64,000 nt of DNA, from assembly GCF_021391495.1 (NCBI RefSeq), contig NZ_CP090063.1, positions 4,960,001 through 5,024,000 of the forward strand, given 5' to 3'. This stretch comes from Amycolatopsis acidiphila. Its GTDB lineage: Bacteria > Actinomycetota > Actinomycetes > Mycobacteriales > Pseudonocardiaceae. The position numbers and the translations under genes are program-made. The notes under the pieces are model-generated. The model ran no database searches. It was not told the DNA's origin and saw only the letters and a list, made by a program, of their open reading frames with translations. Shown one piece after another: positions 25,235 to 32,637 of the stretch; position 1 is the stretch's first letter, and each line of letters opens with the position of its first letter.

Positions 25235-25999
25235 GTGACCCGAGCTGCCTCGGACCGCAACTTCGTGCGGCCCAAGAAGATGGCCGACATGGTCGCCGAC
25301 CGGATCCGGCGGATGATCGCGCGCGGCGAGATCGGCGACGGCCAGTGGCTGCCCACCGAGCCGGAGCTGATGGAGGAGTTCGGCGTCTCCCGGCCCACCC
25401 TGCGGGAGGCCTTCCGCCTGCTCGAAGCGGACTCGCTCGTCACGATCCGGCGCGGGCCGCCGGGCGGCGCGCGGGTGACCATTCCCGGGGCGGAGGCGGC
25501 GGCGGCCCAGTTCGGCCTGCTGCTCACGCTGTCCGGTACGACGATCCGCGACGTGTACGAAGCGCGCATGGTGGTCGAGCCGGCCGCCGCACGGGAGCTG
25601 GCGCAACGCGGTACCGCGGCGAGCAGGAAGGCGCTGGCCGAGGAGCTGGCCGAAGCCCGCGCCGCGGTCGAGACCGCGGCGTTCGGCCAGCGCTCGGTCC
25701 GGTTCCACCGGCGCGTCGTCGAGCTGGCGGGCAACCAGACCCTGGCGACGGTCATCGGGATGCTGTCGGAGATCGTCAGCAGGCACCTCGCCCGTGCCTA
25801 CGACGAGACCCCCGACACCTCCGCGGAGACCATCGCCCGCAACCGCAAGGCGCTGCGTGCCTACGAGAAGCTGGTCGAGCTCGTGGAGTCCCGCAACGGC
25901 GAGGAAGCCGAGAAGTTCTGGCTCAAGCACATGCGCGCCGCCCGCCCGCACCTGTTCCGCGGCGGTGACGAGACCCAGGTCGTGGACCTTCTTTACTGA
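25235..25999 (+). CDS. FCD-type GntR family transcriptional regulator 2
   Basis: This 254-residue protein is a close paralog of the regulator at 22639. The winged helix reads FGVSRPTLREAFRLLEADSLVTIRRGPPGG, and the FCD domain has IRDVYEARMVVEPAAARELA and VRFHRRVVELAGNQTLATV. Both proteins end with a similar tail (E-T-Q-V-V-D-L-L-Y/H). A GTG start follows ATGGAGAGG. It is 55 bases after the crotonase and may be expressed with that unit. Ligands of FCD regulators are usually small carboxylates or acyl-CoAs. The pair probably arose by duplication within the locus. Confidence 0.87.
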   Translation: MTRAASDRNFVRPKKMADMVADRIRRMIARGEIGDGQWLPTEPELMEEFGVSRPTLREAFRLLEADSLVTIRRGPPGGARVTIPGAEAAAAQFGLLLTLSGTTIRDVYEARMVVEPAAARELAQRGTAASRKALAEELAEARAAVETAAFGQRSVRFHRRVVELAGNQTLATVIGMLSEIVSRHLARAYDETPDTSAETIARNRKALRAYEKLVELVESRNGEEAEKFWLKHMRAARPHLFRGGDETQVVDLLY

Positions 26000-26005
26000 T
26001 CCGCG

Positions 26006-26030
26006 CCGGCGCGGCACACGGCCGCGCCGG
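26006..26030. terminator. bidirectional terminator hairpin
   Basis: CCGGCGCGGC and GCCGCGCCGG form a perfect 10-bp stem with an ACACG loop in the 37 bases between the convergent GntR gene (ends 25999) and ACAD gene (ends 26037). Confidence 0.75.
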
Positions 26031-26036
26031 ACGTGG

Positions 26037-27074
26037 TCAGCGGTTCGCTCCGGTCAGTTCCAGCAGCCGGGCGCGATGCCAGCGAGGCGTGCCGCCGAGC
26101 AGCTCGTCGGTCTTGATCCGCCGCAGGAACACGTGCACCGGCTGCTCCCAGGTGAAGCCCATGCCGCCGTGCAGCTGCAGGGCCAGGCCGGCGAGCCGGC
26201 TGCACGCCTCCCCGGCGAAGGAGCCCGCGGAGGACACCGCGAACGCGCGCGCGACCGGGTCCTCGTCGTCGAGCGCCCGCATGGCGGCCAGCACCGCCCC
26301 CCTGGACAGTTCCAGATCCACGGCCATGTTCGCGCAGTGGTGCTTGACCGCCTGGAAGGAGCCGACCGCGCGGCCGAACTGCTCGCGCGTGCGGACGTGC
26401 TCGAGGGTCAGCTCCAGCAGCCGGGAGGCGGCGCCGACCGCGTCGGCCATCAGGTGCACAGCGGCCGCTTCCCGGGTGGTCGTCGTGTCCGCCTCGGCCC
26501 ATCCGACCGCCACGGCCGATTCCAACGCCACCGCGGCGAAACGGCGCGAGATGTCGAGGATGCTGCGAGGAGTGACGGTCACGCCGTCGGCCTTCGTGTC
26601 GACCACGGCCACCACCGATGACTCCGCCGTGTGCGCGAGCACCAGCACCTGGTCCGCCTCCGCTCCGGCGAGGACGAACTCCGCCCGCCCGCTCAGCCGC
26701 AGCGAGTCCCCGGCGGGTTCCGCCGTGATGTCGGGGGCGCCGCGTTCGGCGACAGCGGGCACGCACAGCCCGGCAGGCCGGAGCCCCGCGGACTCGGCCA
26801 GTCCCGCGGCGAGCGCCACCGGCGCGATCGGCAGCGCGCAGCCGGTGCGGCCGAGCTGTTCGACCACGACGGCGAGATCGGTGTGCGTCCCACCGCCGTC
26901 CTCGGTCAGCAGGCCGGTCAGCCCGAGATCTCCCGCGGCGGCGAGCTGTTTGTCCGTCCACAACGGATCGGCGCCGGCGAGCACCGCGGCCGGGTCGGTG
27001 TGCTCGTCGGCGAACGCCAGTGCCATCGCCGCGAGGTCCCGCTGGTCCTCGCCGAGTGCCAGGTCGCCGCTCAT
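26037..27074 (-). CDS. acyl-CoA dehydrogenase, short subunit type (FadE-like)
   Basis: This 345-residue protein has a shortened ACAD fold: an N-terminal LGEDQRDLAAMALAFADEH, a poorly conserved middle domain without the FAD-contact TEPGAGSD stretch, and conserved C-terminal helices TREQFGRAVGSFQAVKHHCANMAVDLE and LALQLHGGMGFTWEQPVHVFLRRIK. The Glu in FTWE is the presumed base. It parallels the 362-residue gene at 10022, and like it is paired with a longer ACAD gene next door (27071). The ATG overlaps that gene's stop by four bases, which supports an obligate complex. It is the last gene of the unit 30512-26037. Confidence 0.83.
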   Translation of the reverse strand: MSGDLALGEDQRDLAAMALAFADEHTDPAAVLAGADPLWTDKQLAAAGDLGLTGLLTEDGGGTHTDLAVVVEQLGRTGCALPIAPVALAAGLAESAGLRPAGLCVPAVAERGAPDITAEPAGDSLRLSGRAEFVLAGAEADQVLVLAHTAESSVVAVVDTKADGVTVTPRSILDISRRFAAVALESAVAVGWAEADTTTTREAAAVHLMADAVGAASRLLELTLEHVRTREQFGRAVGSFQAVKHHCANMAVDLELSRGAVLAAMRALDDEDPVARAFAVSSAGSFAGEACSRLAGLALQLHGGMGFTWEQPVHVFLRRIKTDELLGGTPRWHRARLLELTGANR

Positions 27075-28228
27075 CGGCCCACCTGCTCCCGGGGCAGGCC
27101 GAGCCCGCGCTCGGCGATGAGGTTGCGCATGATCTCCGAACTCCCGCCCGCGATCGTGTAAGCGCGCGCGTACAGGTAGGCGTCCTGCCAGCTTCCGTCG
27201 TCGACCACGCCCGGATCGCCTTCGGTCAGCACGCCTTCGGCTCCTTGCAGGGAAAGCGCGTACTCGGCCAGCCGCAGGTTCAGCTCGCTGAAGGCCAGCT
27301 TGGCGACCGGGGCGTCGAGCGCCCGCTCGGCGCCCTCGCGCCAGCGGGCGAGGCTGAGCCGGGTGTGCACCGACAGCGCCTGGATCTCCGCGAGGAAGGC
27401 GGCGAGCCGGTCCCGGGTCTCAGTGTCGTCGAGCCGGCCGGTGGCGGCGGCGAGCTCCCGCAGGCGGCTCCAGTTCCGTTCCAGCGTCACCACCGAGGCG
27501 CCGACGCCGCTGCGTTCGTGCGCGAGCGAGGTGTTCGCGATCTGCCAGCCCTGGCCCGGCTTGCCGATCACCGCTTCCACGGGCACCCGGACGTCGTCGA
27601 AGAACACCTCGTTGAAGTCGGAGGTGCCGGTGATCTCCCGCAGCGGCCGCACGGTGACCCCGGGCAGCCGCATGTCCAGTGCGAACGCCGTGATGCCCTT
27701 GTGCTTGGGCGCCGCCGGGTCCGTGCGCGCGAGCAGGTAGCCCAGATCGGCCCACTGGCCGTTCGTTGTCCAGACCTTCTGCCCGTTGACCACGTAGTGG
27801 TCGCCCTCGAGCACCGCCTTCGTGCGCAGGGAGGCGAGGTCGCTGCCCGCGCCGGGCTCGCTGAACAGCTGGCACCACAGGTCCTCGCCGGAACGGATGC
27901 GCGGCAGGTACCGCCGCCGTTGCTCCTCGGTGCCGAACCCGAGCAGCGCCTGCGCGGCCAGCATCGACCCGCCAGGCGCCTGCAACGCGCCGGCGCGCGC
28001 GACCTCCTCGGCCACCACGACGTCCCGGAGCACGTCGTGCCCGGGGGTACCGCCGTATTCCACGGGCCAGTCGGCGCCGGCGTAGCCCGCGTCGAACAGC
28101 TTCGCCGTCCATGCCCGCAGCACGGCCAGCTCCGCCTCGGTCTCGGGGCTCCGCACACCCGCCCGCGGTTTCACGTCTGGCGCGTGCTCCGTCAGGAACT
28201 CGCGCACTTCGTCGCGGAAGCCGTTCAC
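27071..28228 (-). CDS. acyl-CoA dehydrogenase, large subunit type (FadE-like)
   Basis: This 385-residue flavoprotein carries WCQLFSEPGAGSDLASLRTKAV, YVVNGQKVWTTNGQWADLG and the C-terminal YTIAGGSSEIMRNLIAERGLGLPRE. The position of the usual C-terminal Glu is Gly (AGGS), as in the long partner of heteromeric dehydrogenases. It starts with GTG in a GTGA overlap with the ACAD at 28225, and its own stop overlaps the short-subunit gene. The operon thus has three ACAD genes in a row: one homomeric-looking and one pair. Confidence 0.85.
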   Translation of the reverse strand: MNGFRDEVREFLTEHAPDVKPRAGVRSPETEAELAVLRAWTAKLFDAGYAGADWPVEYGGTPGHDVLRDVVVAEEVARAGALQAPGGSMLAAQALLGFGTEEQRRRYLPRIRSGEDLWCQLFSEPGAGSDLASLRTKAVLEGDHYVVNGQKVWTTNGQWADLGYLLARTDPAAPKHKGITAFALDMRLPGVTVRPLREITGTSDFNEVFFDDVRVPVEAVIGKPGQGWQIANTSLAHERSGVGASVVTLERNWSRLRELAAATGRLDDTETRDRLAAFLAEIQALSVHTRLSLARWREGAERALDAPVAKLAFSELNLRLAEYALSLQGAEGVLTEGDPGVVDDGSWQDAYLYARAYTIAGGSSEIMRNLIAERGLGLPREQVGR

Positions 28229-29367
28229 AGTCCGAGGCTCTTTCCGATGATGTCCTTCATGATCTCGGTGGTGCCGCCGTAGATCGTCTGGATCCGGGTG
28301 TCGGTATACGCGCGGGACACCGAGTACTCGCTCATGTAACCGTAGCCGCCGTGCAGCTGCACGCAGGTGTCCACCACCCGCTTCTGCAACTCGGTGGTCC
28401 ACCACTTCGCCTTCGACGCCTCGACGGCGGTGAGCTCGCCGTCCACCACCGCGCGCAGGCAGCGGTCCACGTAGACCTCGGCGATCTCGAGCTCGGTCTC
28501 CATCTCGGCCAGCTGGAACTTGTTGTACTGGAACGAGCCGACCGGTTGCCCGAACGCCTTGCGGTCCTTGACGTAGCCGAGGGTCTCGTCGAACACCTCC
28601 CTGGCGCCCGCGACGGCGGAGATCGCGATGGACAGCCGCTCCGAGGGCAGGTTGTGCATCAGGTGGTAGAAGCCGCGCCCCACCTGGCCCAGCACGTTGG
28701 CCGCGGGCACCCGCACCTGGTCGAAGAACAGCTCGGCGGTGTCCTGCGCCTTCTGCCCCATCTTGTCCAGGTTGCGCCCGCGCGTGAAGCCGGGCATGTC
28801 CCGCTCCACCACGAGCAGGGTGAACCCCTTGTGCCCGGCTTCGGGATCGGTCCGGGTCACCACCACCACGAGGTCGGCGTTGATGCCCGAGGAGATGAAC
28901 GTCTTGGCGCCCGAGAGCACCCAGTCTTCGCCGTCGCGCACGGCGGAGGACCGGATGCCGGCGAGGTCGCTGCCCGCGCCGGGCTCGGTCATCGCGACCG
29001 CGGCGATCAGCTCGCCCCGGGCGAAGCCGGGGAGCCACCGCTGCTTCTGTTCGGGGGTGGCCAGCGAAAGCAGGTACGGCGCGAGGATGTCGTTGTGCAG
29101 GGTGAACGCGGGCACGCCGGAGCCGAACCGCGCGAACTCCTCGCTCACGACCGCGTTGAACCGGAAGTCGTCGACTCCCCCGCCGCCGAACTCCTCGGGC
29201 ACGTTGAAGCCCAGCAGCCCGTACTTGCCGCCCGCGAGGTAGACCTCGCGGTCGACGATGCCGGCCGCCTCCCAGCGCGCGACATGCGGTTCGACCTCGC
29301 GCACGAGGAACTGCCGCACGGTTTCCCGGAACTGCTCGTGTTCCGGCTCGAAGATCGTCCGCCGCAT
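28225..29367 (-). CDS. acyl-CoA dehydrogenase (FadE-like)
   Basis: This is a 380-residue standard acyl-CoA dehydrogenase: VAMTEPGAGSDLAGIRSSAV, WVLSGAKTFISSGINADLVVV, GFTRGRNLDKMGQKAQDTAELFFDQVRVP, SERLSIAISAVAGA, and IYGGTTEIMKDIIGKSLGL. The C-terminal base position is Gly, while Glu in SERLS lies where isovaleryl- and long-chain-type enzymes carry theirs. It is probably a self-sufficient homotetramer oxidising an acyl-CoA, with electrons passed to ETF. Translation could also begin at GTG 29373, overlapping the thiolase stop (GTGA), two codons upstream. Confidence 0.86.
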   Translation of the reverse strand: MRRTIFEPEHEQFRETVRQFLVREVEPHVARWEAAGIVDREVYLAGGKYGLLGFNVPEEFGGGGVDDFRFNAVVSEEFARFGSGVPAFTLHNDILAPYLLSLATPEQKQRWLPGFARGELIAAVAMTEPGAGSDLAGIRSSAVRDGEDWVLSGAKTFISSGINADLVVVVTRTDPEAGHKGFTLLVVERDMPGFTRGRNLDKMGQKAQDTAELFFDQVRVPAANVLGQVGRGFYHLMHNLPSERLSIAISAVAGAREVFDETLGYVKDRKAFGQPVGSFQYNKFQLAEMETELEIAEVYVDRCLRAVVDGELTAVEASKAKWWTTELQKRVVDTCVQLHGGYGYMSEYSVSRAYTDTRIQTIYGGTTEIMKDIIGKSLGL

Positions 29368-29369
29368 CG

Positions 29370-30512
29370 TCACACCAGCTCCAGAATGGTGGCGTTGGCC
29401 TGCCCGCCGCCCTCGCACATGGTCTGCAGGCCGTAGCGGATGCCGTTGTCCTTCATGTGGTGCACCAGGGTGGTCATCAGCCGGGCGCCGCTGCCGCCGA
29501 GCGGGTGCCCGAGCGCGATCGCCCCGCCGTTCGGGTTGAGCGCCGCCGGGTCCGCGCCGAGCTCGGCCAGCCACGCGAGCGGCACCGGGGCGAAGGCCTC
29601 GTTCACCTCGAACGCACCGATGTCGCCGATCTTCAGGCCGCTCTTGGCGAGCGCCTTCCGGGTCGCGGGAATGGGCGCGGTCAGCATGATGACCGGGTCG
29701 TCGGCGGCCAGCACGGCGGTGTGCACCCGGGCGATCGGGGTGAGACCCAGCTCGGCCGCCTTCGCACTGGTCGTGATGAGCAGCGCGGACGCGCCGTCGC
29801 TGATCTGCGAGCTGTTGCCCGCGGTGATGACGCCGTCCTCCTTGAAGACCGCCTTCAGCCCGCCCAGGGTCTCCACGGTGCTGCCCCGGCGGATGCCCTC
29901 GTCGGCGGAGATCTTCGTGCCGTCCACGTCGACCGGCGCGATCTGGGCGTCGAACCGGCCTTCGTCCTGTGCGCGGGCGGCCTTCTCGTGCGAGCTGACG
30001 CTGAACTCGTCGACCTGCCGGCGCGAGAGGCCCCAGCGCTCGGCGATCATCTCCGCGCCCTGCCCCTGGTTCGGCGCGATGCCGTGGTAGCGCTCCCGGA
30101 AGCCTTCGCCGAACGGCCACGCGCCGTTGGCCGAGGAGCCCATCGGCACCCGGCTCATGGACTCGACGCCGCCCGCGACCGCCAGGTCGTACTGCCCGCT
30201 CACGACGCCCGCGGCCACGAAGTGCACCGCCTGCTGGGACGAGCCGCACTGGCGGTCGACGGTCGTGCCCGGCACGCTCTCCGGCCAGCCCGCGCCCAGC
30301 ACCGCGTTACGCGCGATGTCGAAGGCCTGCTCGCCGGACTGCGTCACGCAGCCCAGCACGACGTCGTCCACGAGCGCGGGGTCGATGCCCGACCGGTCGG
30401 CCAGTGCCTTGAGCACGTGTGCCGCGAGGTCGGCAGGCGCCACGGGCGAAAGGCCGCCGTTGCGCTTGCCGACCGGAGTGCGTACCGCTTCGACGATCAC
30501 CGCATCGCGCAC
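29370..30512 (-). CDS. acetyl-CoA acetyltransferase / 3-ketoacyl-CoA thiolase
   Basis: This is a 380-residue thiolase II family enzyme with all catalytic parts: nucleophile Cys89 in TTVDRQCGSSQQAV, NEAFAPV, GGAIALGHPLGGSGAR (His) and TMCEGGGQANA (second Cys). It splits a 3-ketoacyl-CoA into acetyl-CoA and a shortened acyl-CoA. It is the first gene of the leftward operon 30512-26037 (thiolase and three ACADs). Its promoter lies in the 268-base divergent region with the CoA transferase at 30781, which contains motif 1 at 30549, 37 bases upstream of its start. Confidence 0.9.
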   Translation of the reverse strand: MRDAVIVEAVRTPVGKRNGGLSPVAPADLAAHVLKALADRSGIDPALVDDVVLGCVTQSGEQAFDIARNAVLGAGWPESVPGTTVDRQCGSSQQAVHFVAAGVVSGQYDLAVAGGVESMSRVPMGSSANGAWPFGEGFRERYHGIAPNQGQGAEMIAERWGLSRRQVDEFSVSSHEKAARAQDEGRFDAQIAPVDVDGTKISADEGIRRGSTVETLGGLKAVFKEDGVITAGNSSQISDGASALLITTSAKAAELGLTPIARVHTAVLAADDPVIMLTAPIPATRKALAKSGLKIGDIGAFEVNEAFAPVPLAWLAELGADPAALNPNGGAIALGHPLGGSGARLMTTLVHHMKDNGIRYGLQTMCEGGGQANATILELV

Positions 30513-30548
30513 CGGAACCTCCTTGTTCGAACTGGGTGAAGTTCAGTG

Positions 30549-30566
30549 AGTTTATCTGGACTCTTG
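30549..30566. promoter_or_regulatory. 18-bp operator-like element (motif 1), site F
   Basis: On the minus strand this is CAAGAGTCCAGATAAACT. It lies 37 bases upstream of the thiolase start, in the divergent region with the CoA transferase at 30781. The AGATAAACT half is identical to site G at 32549. Apart from this element and a TTTATATT stretch at 30734, nothing more is recognisable in 30513-30780. Confidence 0.55.
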
Positions 30567-30780
30567 TCAATGTGTCAGCATCGGACGTTACTGTGTTTGT
30601 CTAGATTCATCAACTCAATCCGGCGGCAGCGGAGACGAGCTGGAGCGGGTTGTTCCCCGGCGGCCGGGAGGCTGGGACGACGGGGCGAGAGCACTGGCGG
30701 CGGGCTACCTCGCGGGCCATCCGGCGAGCGTTTGTTTATATTCCAAGGCTGAACCACACCACCGAACAAAGGGGAAGCAC

Positions 30781-31875
30781 GTGCCGGGTCCGTTGCAAGG
30801 CCTGCGGGTGGTGGAGTTGGCGGGGATCGGGCCGGTCCCGCACGCGGCGATGATCCTCGCCGATCTGGGTGCCGACGTGGTCCGGGTCGAACGCCCCACC
30901 ACAGGATTCGACCCCACCGGCGAACACCCCGACCACCTCCTGCGCAACCGCCGCTCCCTCACCGCCGACCTCAAAACCGACCAAGGCCGCACCCTCGTAC
31001 TACGCCTCGCCACGAAAGCCGACATCCTGCTCGAAGGATTCCGCCCCGGCGTCGCCGAACGCCTCGGCATCGGCCCCCAACCCTGCCAACACCACAACCC
31101 CCGCCTCATCTACGCCCGCATGACCGGCTGGGGCCAAACCGGCCCCCTGGCCCCCCGCGCCGGACACGACATCAACTACATCTCCCTCACCGGCACCCTG
31201 CACGCCATCGGCCGACCCGGCCACCGCCCCGTCCCACCCCTCAACCTCATCGGCGACTTCGGCGGCGGCTCCATGTTCCTCCTCACCGGCATCCTCGCCG
31301 CCCTCCACGAACGCCACACCTCCGGCCACGGCCAGACCATCGACGCCGCCATGATCGACGGCACCAGCGTCCTCACCCAAATGATGTGGGCCCTCCGCGG
31401 CGCCGGCACCTGGAACGACGACCGCGGCACCAACCTCCTCGACGGCGGCGCCCCCTACTACGACACCTACACCTGCGCCGACGGCAAACACATCGCCGTC
31501 GGCTGCCTCGAACCCCAGTTCTACACCGCCTTCCTCCACGGCCTCGGCCTCCACAACGAGAACCTCCCCGCCCAACACGACCGCAACAGCTGGCCCACCC
31601 TGCGCACCCGCTTCACCACCGTCATCGCCACCAAAACCCGCGACCAATGGACCCACATCTTCGACAACACCGACGCCTGCGTCACCCCCATCCTCACCTT
31701 CACCGAAGCACAACAACACCCCCACCTCACCGCCCGCCACACCCTCATCGACATCGACGGCATCACCCAAGCCGCCCCCGCACCCCGCTTCTCCCGCACC
31801 CCCACCACCACCCCCACACCACCCCCAACCCCCGGCACCGACACCCAAGCCGTCCTCGCCGACTGGCAACCCTGA
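30781..31875 (+). CDS. CaiB/BaiF family protein, alpha-methylacyl-CoA racemase type
   Basis: This is a 364-residue single-domain class III CoA-transferase-fold enzyme. [66 protein letters not shown] and [17 protein letters not shown] match alpha-methylacyl-CoA racemases, with the Asp in TIDAAM and the His in AGHD as the racemase acid/base pair. It would invert (R)- to (S)-2-methylacyl-CoA, which acyl-CoA dehydrogenases require for branched or steroid-type side chains. Base use is odd: the coding strand is very rich in C and poor in G, with many AAA, CAA, CCA and ACC codons, unlike its neighbours. That may indicate a separate origin. Confidence 0.85.
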   Translation: MPGPLQGLRVVELAGIGPVPHAAMILADLGADVVRVERPTTGFDPTGEHPDHLLRNRRSLTADLKTDQGRTLVLRLATKADILLEGFRPGVAERLGIGPQPCQHHNPRLIYARMTGWGQTGPLAPRAGHDINYISLTGTLHAIGRPGHRPVPPLNLIGDFGGGSMFLLTGILAALHERHTSGHGQTIDAAMIDGTSVLTQMMWALRGAGTWNDDRGTNLLDGGAPYYDTYTCADGKHIAVGCLEPQFYTAFLHGLGLHNENLPAQHDRNSWPTLRTRFTTVIATKTRDQWTHIFDNTDACVTPILTFTEAQQHPHLTARHTLIDIDGITQAAPAPRFSRTPTTTPTPPPTPGTDTQAVLADWQP

Positions 31876-31935
31876 CCGGGAACCGGCACCTCTAGGCTGA
31901 ATCCGGAAACCCAGGTCGAACGAGGAGGCGGGCCC

Positions 31936-32544
31936 GTGCCGGCGGAGGTCTCGGAACGGTCGCGGATCATGGACGCCGCGTACCGGTGCCTGGCCACGAG
32001 CAACGGTGACGGCGTCTCGGTGACGGACATCCTGCGCGAGGCGGGCCTGTCGACGCGCGCCTTCTACCGGCACTTCGACTCCAAGGACAACCTCCTGCTG
32101 GCGATGTTCCGGCGGGACAGCGACCGGGTGCACGCCGAGCTCGAGTCCGCCGCCCTCGCGGCGGGCTCGCCCACCGAGGCGCTGCGGGCCTGGATCGAGG
32201 GGTACCTGCGGCTGACCTCGCAGCCGCGGCGAAGGCAACGGGTCCTCGTGCTCTCCTCCGCCGAACTGATGCGCGCCGCCGGGTACGCGGACGAAAGGAC
32301 GCGGTCGATGATCCGGCTCCAGGACGGCATCGCGGAGATTCTCCGCCGCGGGCTCGACGACGGCTCGTTCCCCTGGGCCGCCCCGGAGCCCGACGCCCGC
32401 GCCATTCGGGCCGCGCTGACAGAGGCCTTCGCCGAACAGATGAGCAGGTCGACGACGGTGCCCGCGGCCGTCGCGGCCGATCAGGTGATCAACTTCGCGT
32501 TCCGGGCCCTGGGCGCGCGCAGACCCGGCGAGACTGGTCAATGA
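31936..32544 (+). CDS. TetR family transcriptional regulator
   Basis: This is a 202-residue TetR-type repressor. The N-terminal helix-turn-helix reads IMDAAYRCLATSNGDGVSVTDILREAGLSTRAFYRHFDSKDNLLLAMF (residues 10-57), followed by a helical ligand domain. The GTG at 31936 has CGAGGAGG 8 bases before it. It lies 60 bases after the racemase-like gene and immediately before the region containing both motif 1 (32549) and motif 2 (32605), so it is a good candidate to bind one of them. The ligand is unknown, probably an acyl-CoA or the parent acid. Confidence 0.87.
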   Translation: MPAEVSERSRIMDAAYRCLATSNGDGVSVTDILREAGLSTRAFYRHFDSKDNLLLAMFRRDSDRVHAELESAALAAGSPTEALRAWIEGYLRLTSQPRRRQRVLVLSSAELMRAAGYADERTRSMIRLQDGIAEILRRGLDDGSFPWAAPEPDARAIRAALTEAFAEQMSRSTTVPAAVAADQVINFAFRALGARRPGETGQ

Positions 32545-32548
32545 AGAT

Positions 32549-32566
32549 AGTTTATCTATACCCTTG
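32549..32566. promoter_or_regulatory. 18-bp operator-like element (motif 1), site G
   Basis: On the minus strand this is CAAGGGTATAGATAAACT, immediately after the TetR stop and 72 bases upstream of the CoA transferase at 32638. As at site A, TTGACC follows on the plus strand. Confidence 0.6.
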
Positions 32567-32604
32567 ACCCTTCCTGAGGCGTGCGTCAGACTCGACTTCC
32601 ACGT

Positions 32605-32621
32605 GGAGAATCACGTTTTCA
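32605..32621. promoter_or_regulatory. 17-bp element (motif 2), site 2
   Basis: GGAGAATCACGTTTTCA is a less symmetric copy of the palindrome at 12550 and 35118. It lies 16 bases upstream of the ATG of the two-domain CoA transferase, where a bound repressor would block initiation. Confidence 0.5.
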
Positions 32622-32637
32622 CCCACTGTGGAGGTGA

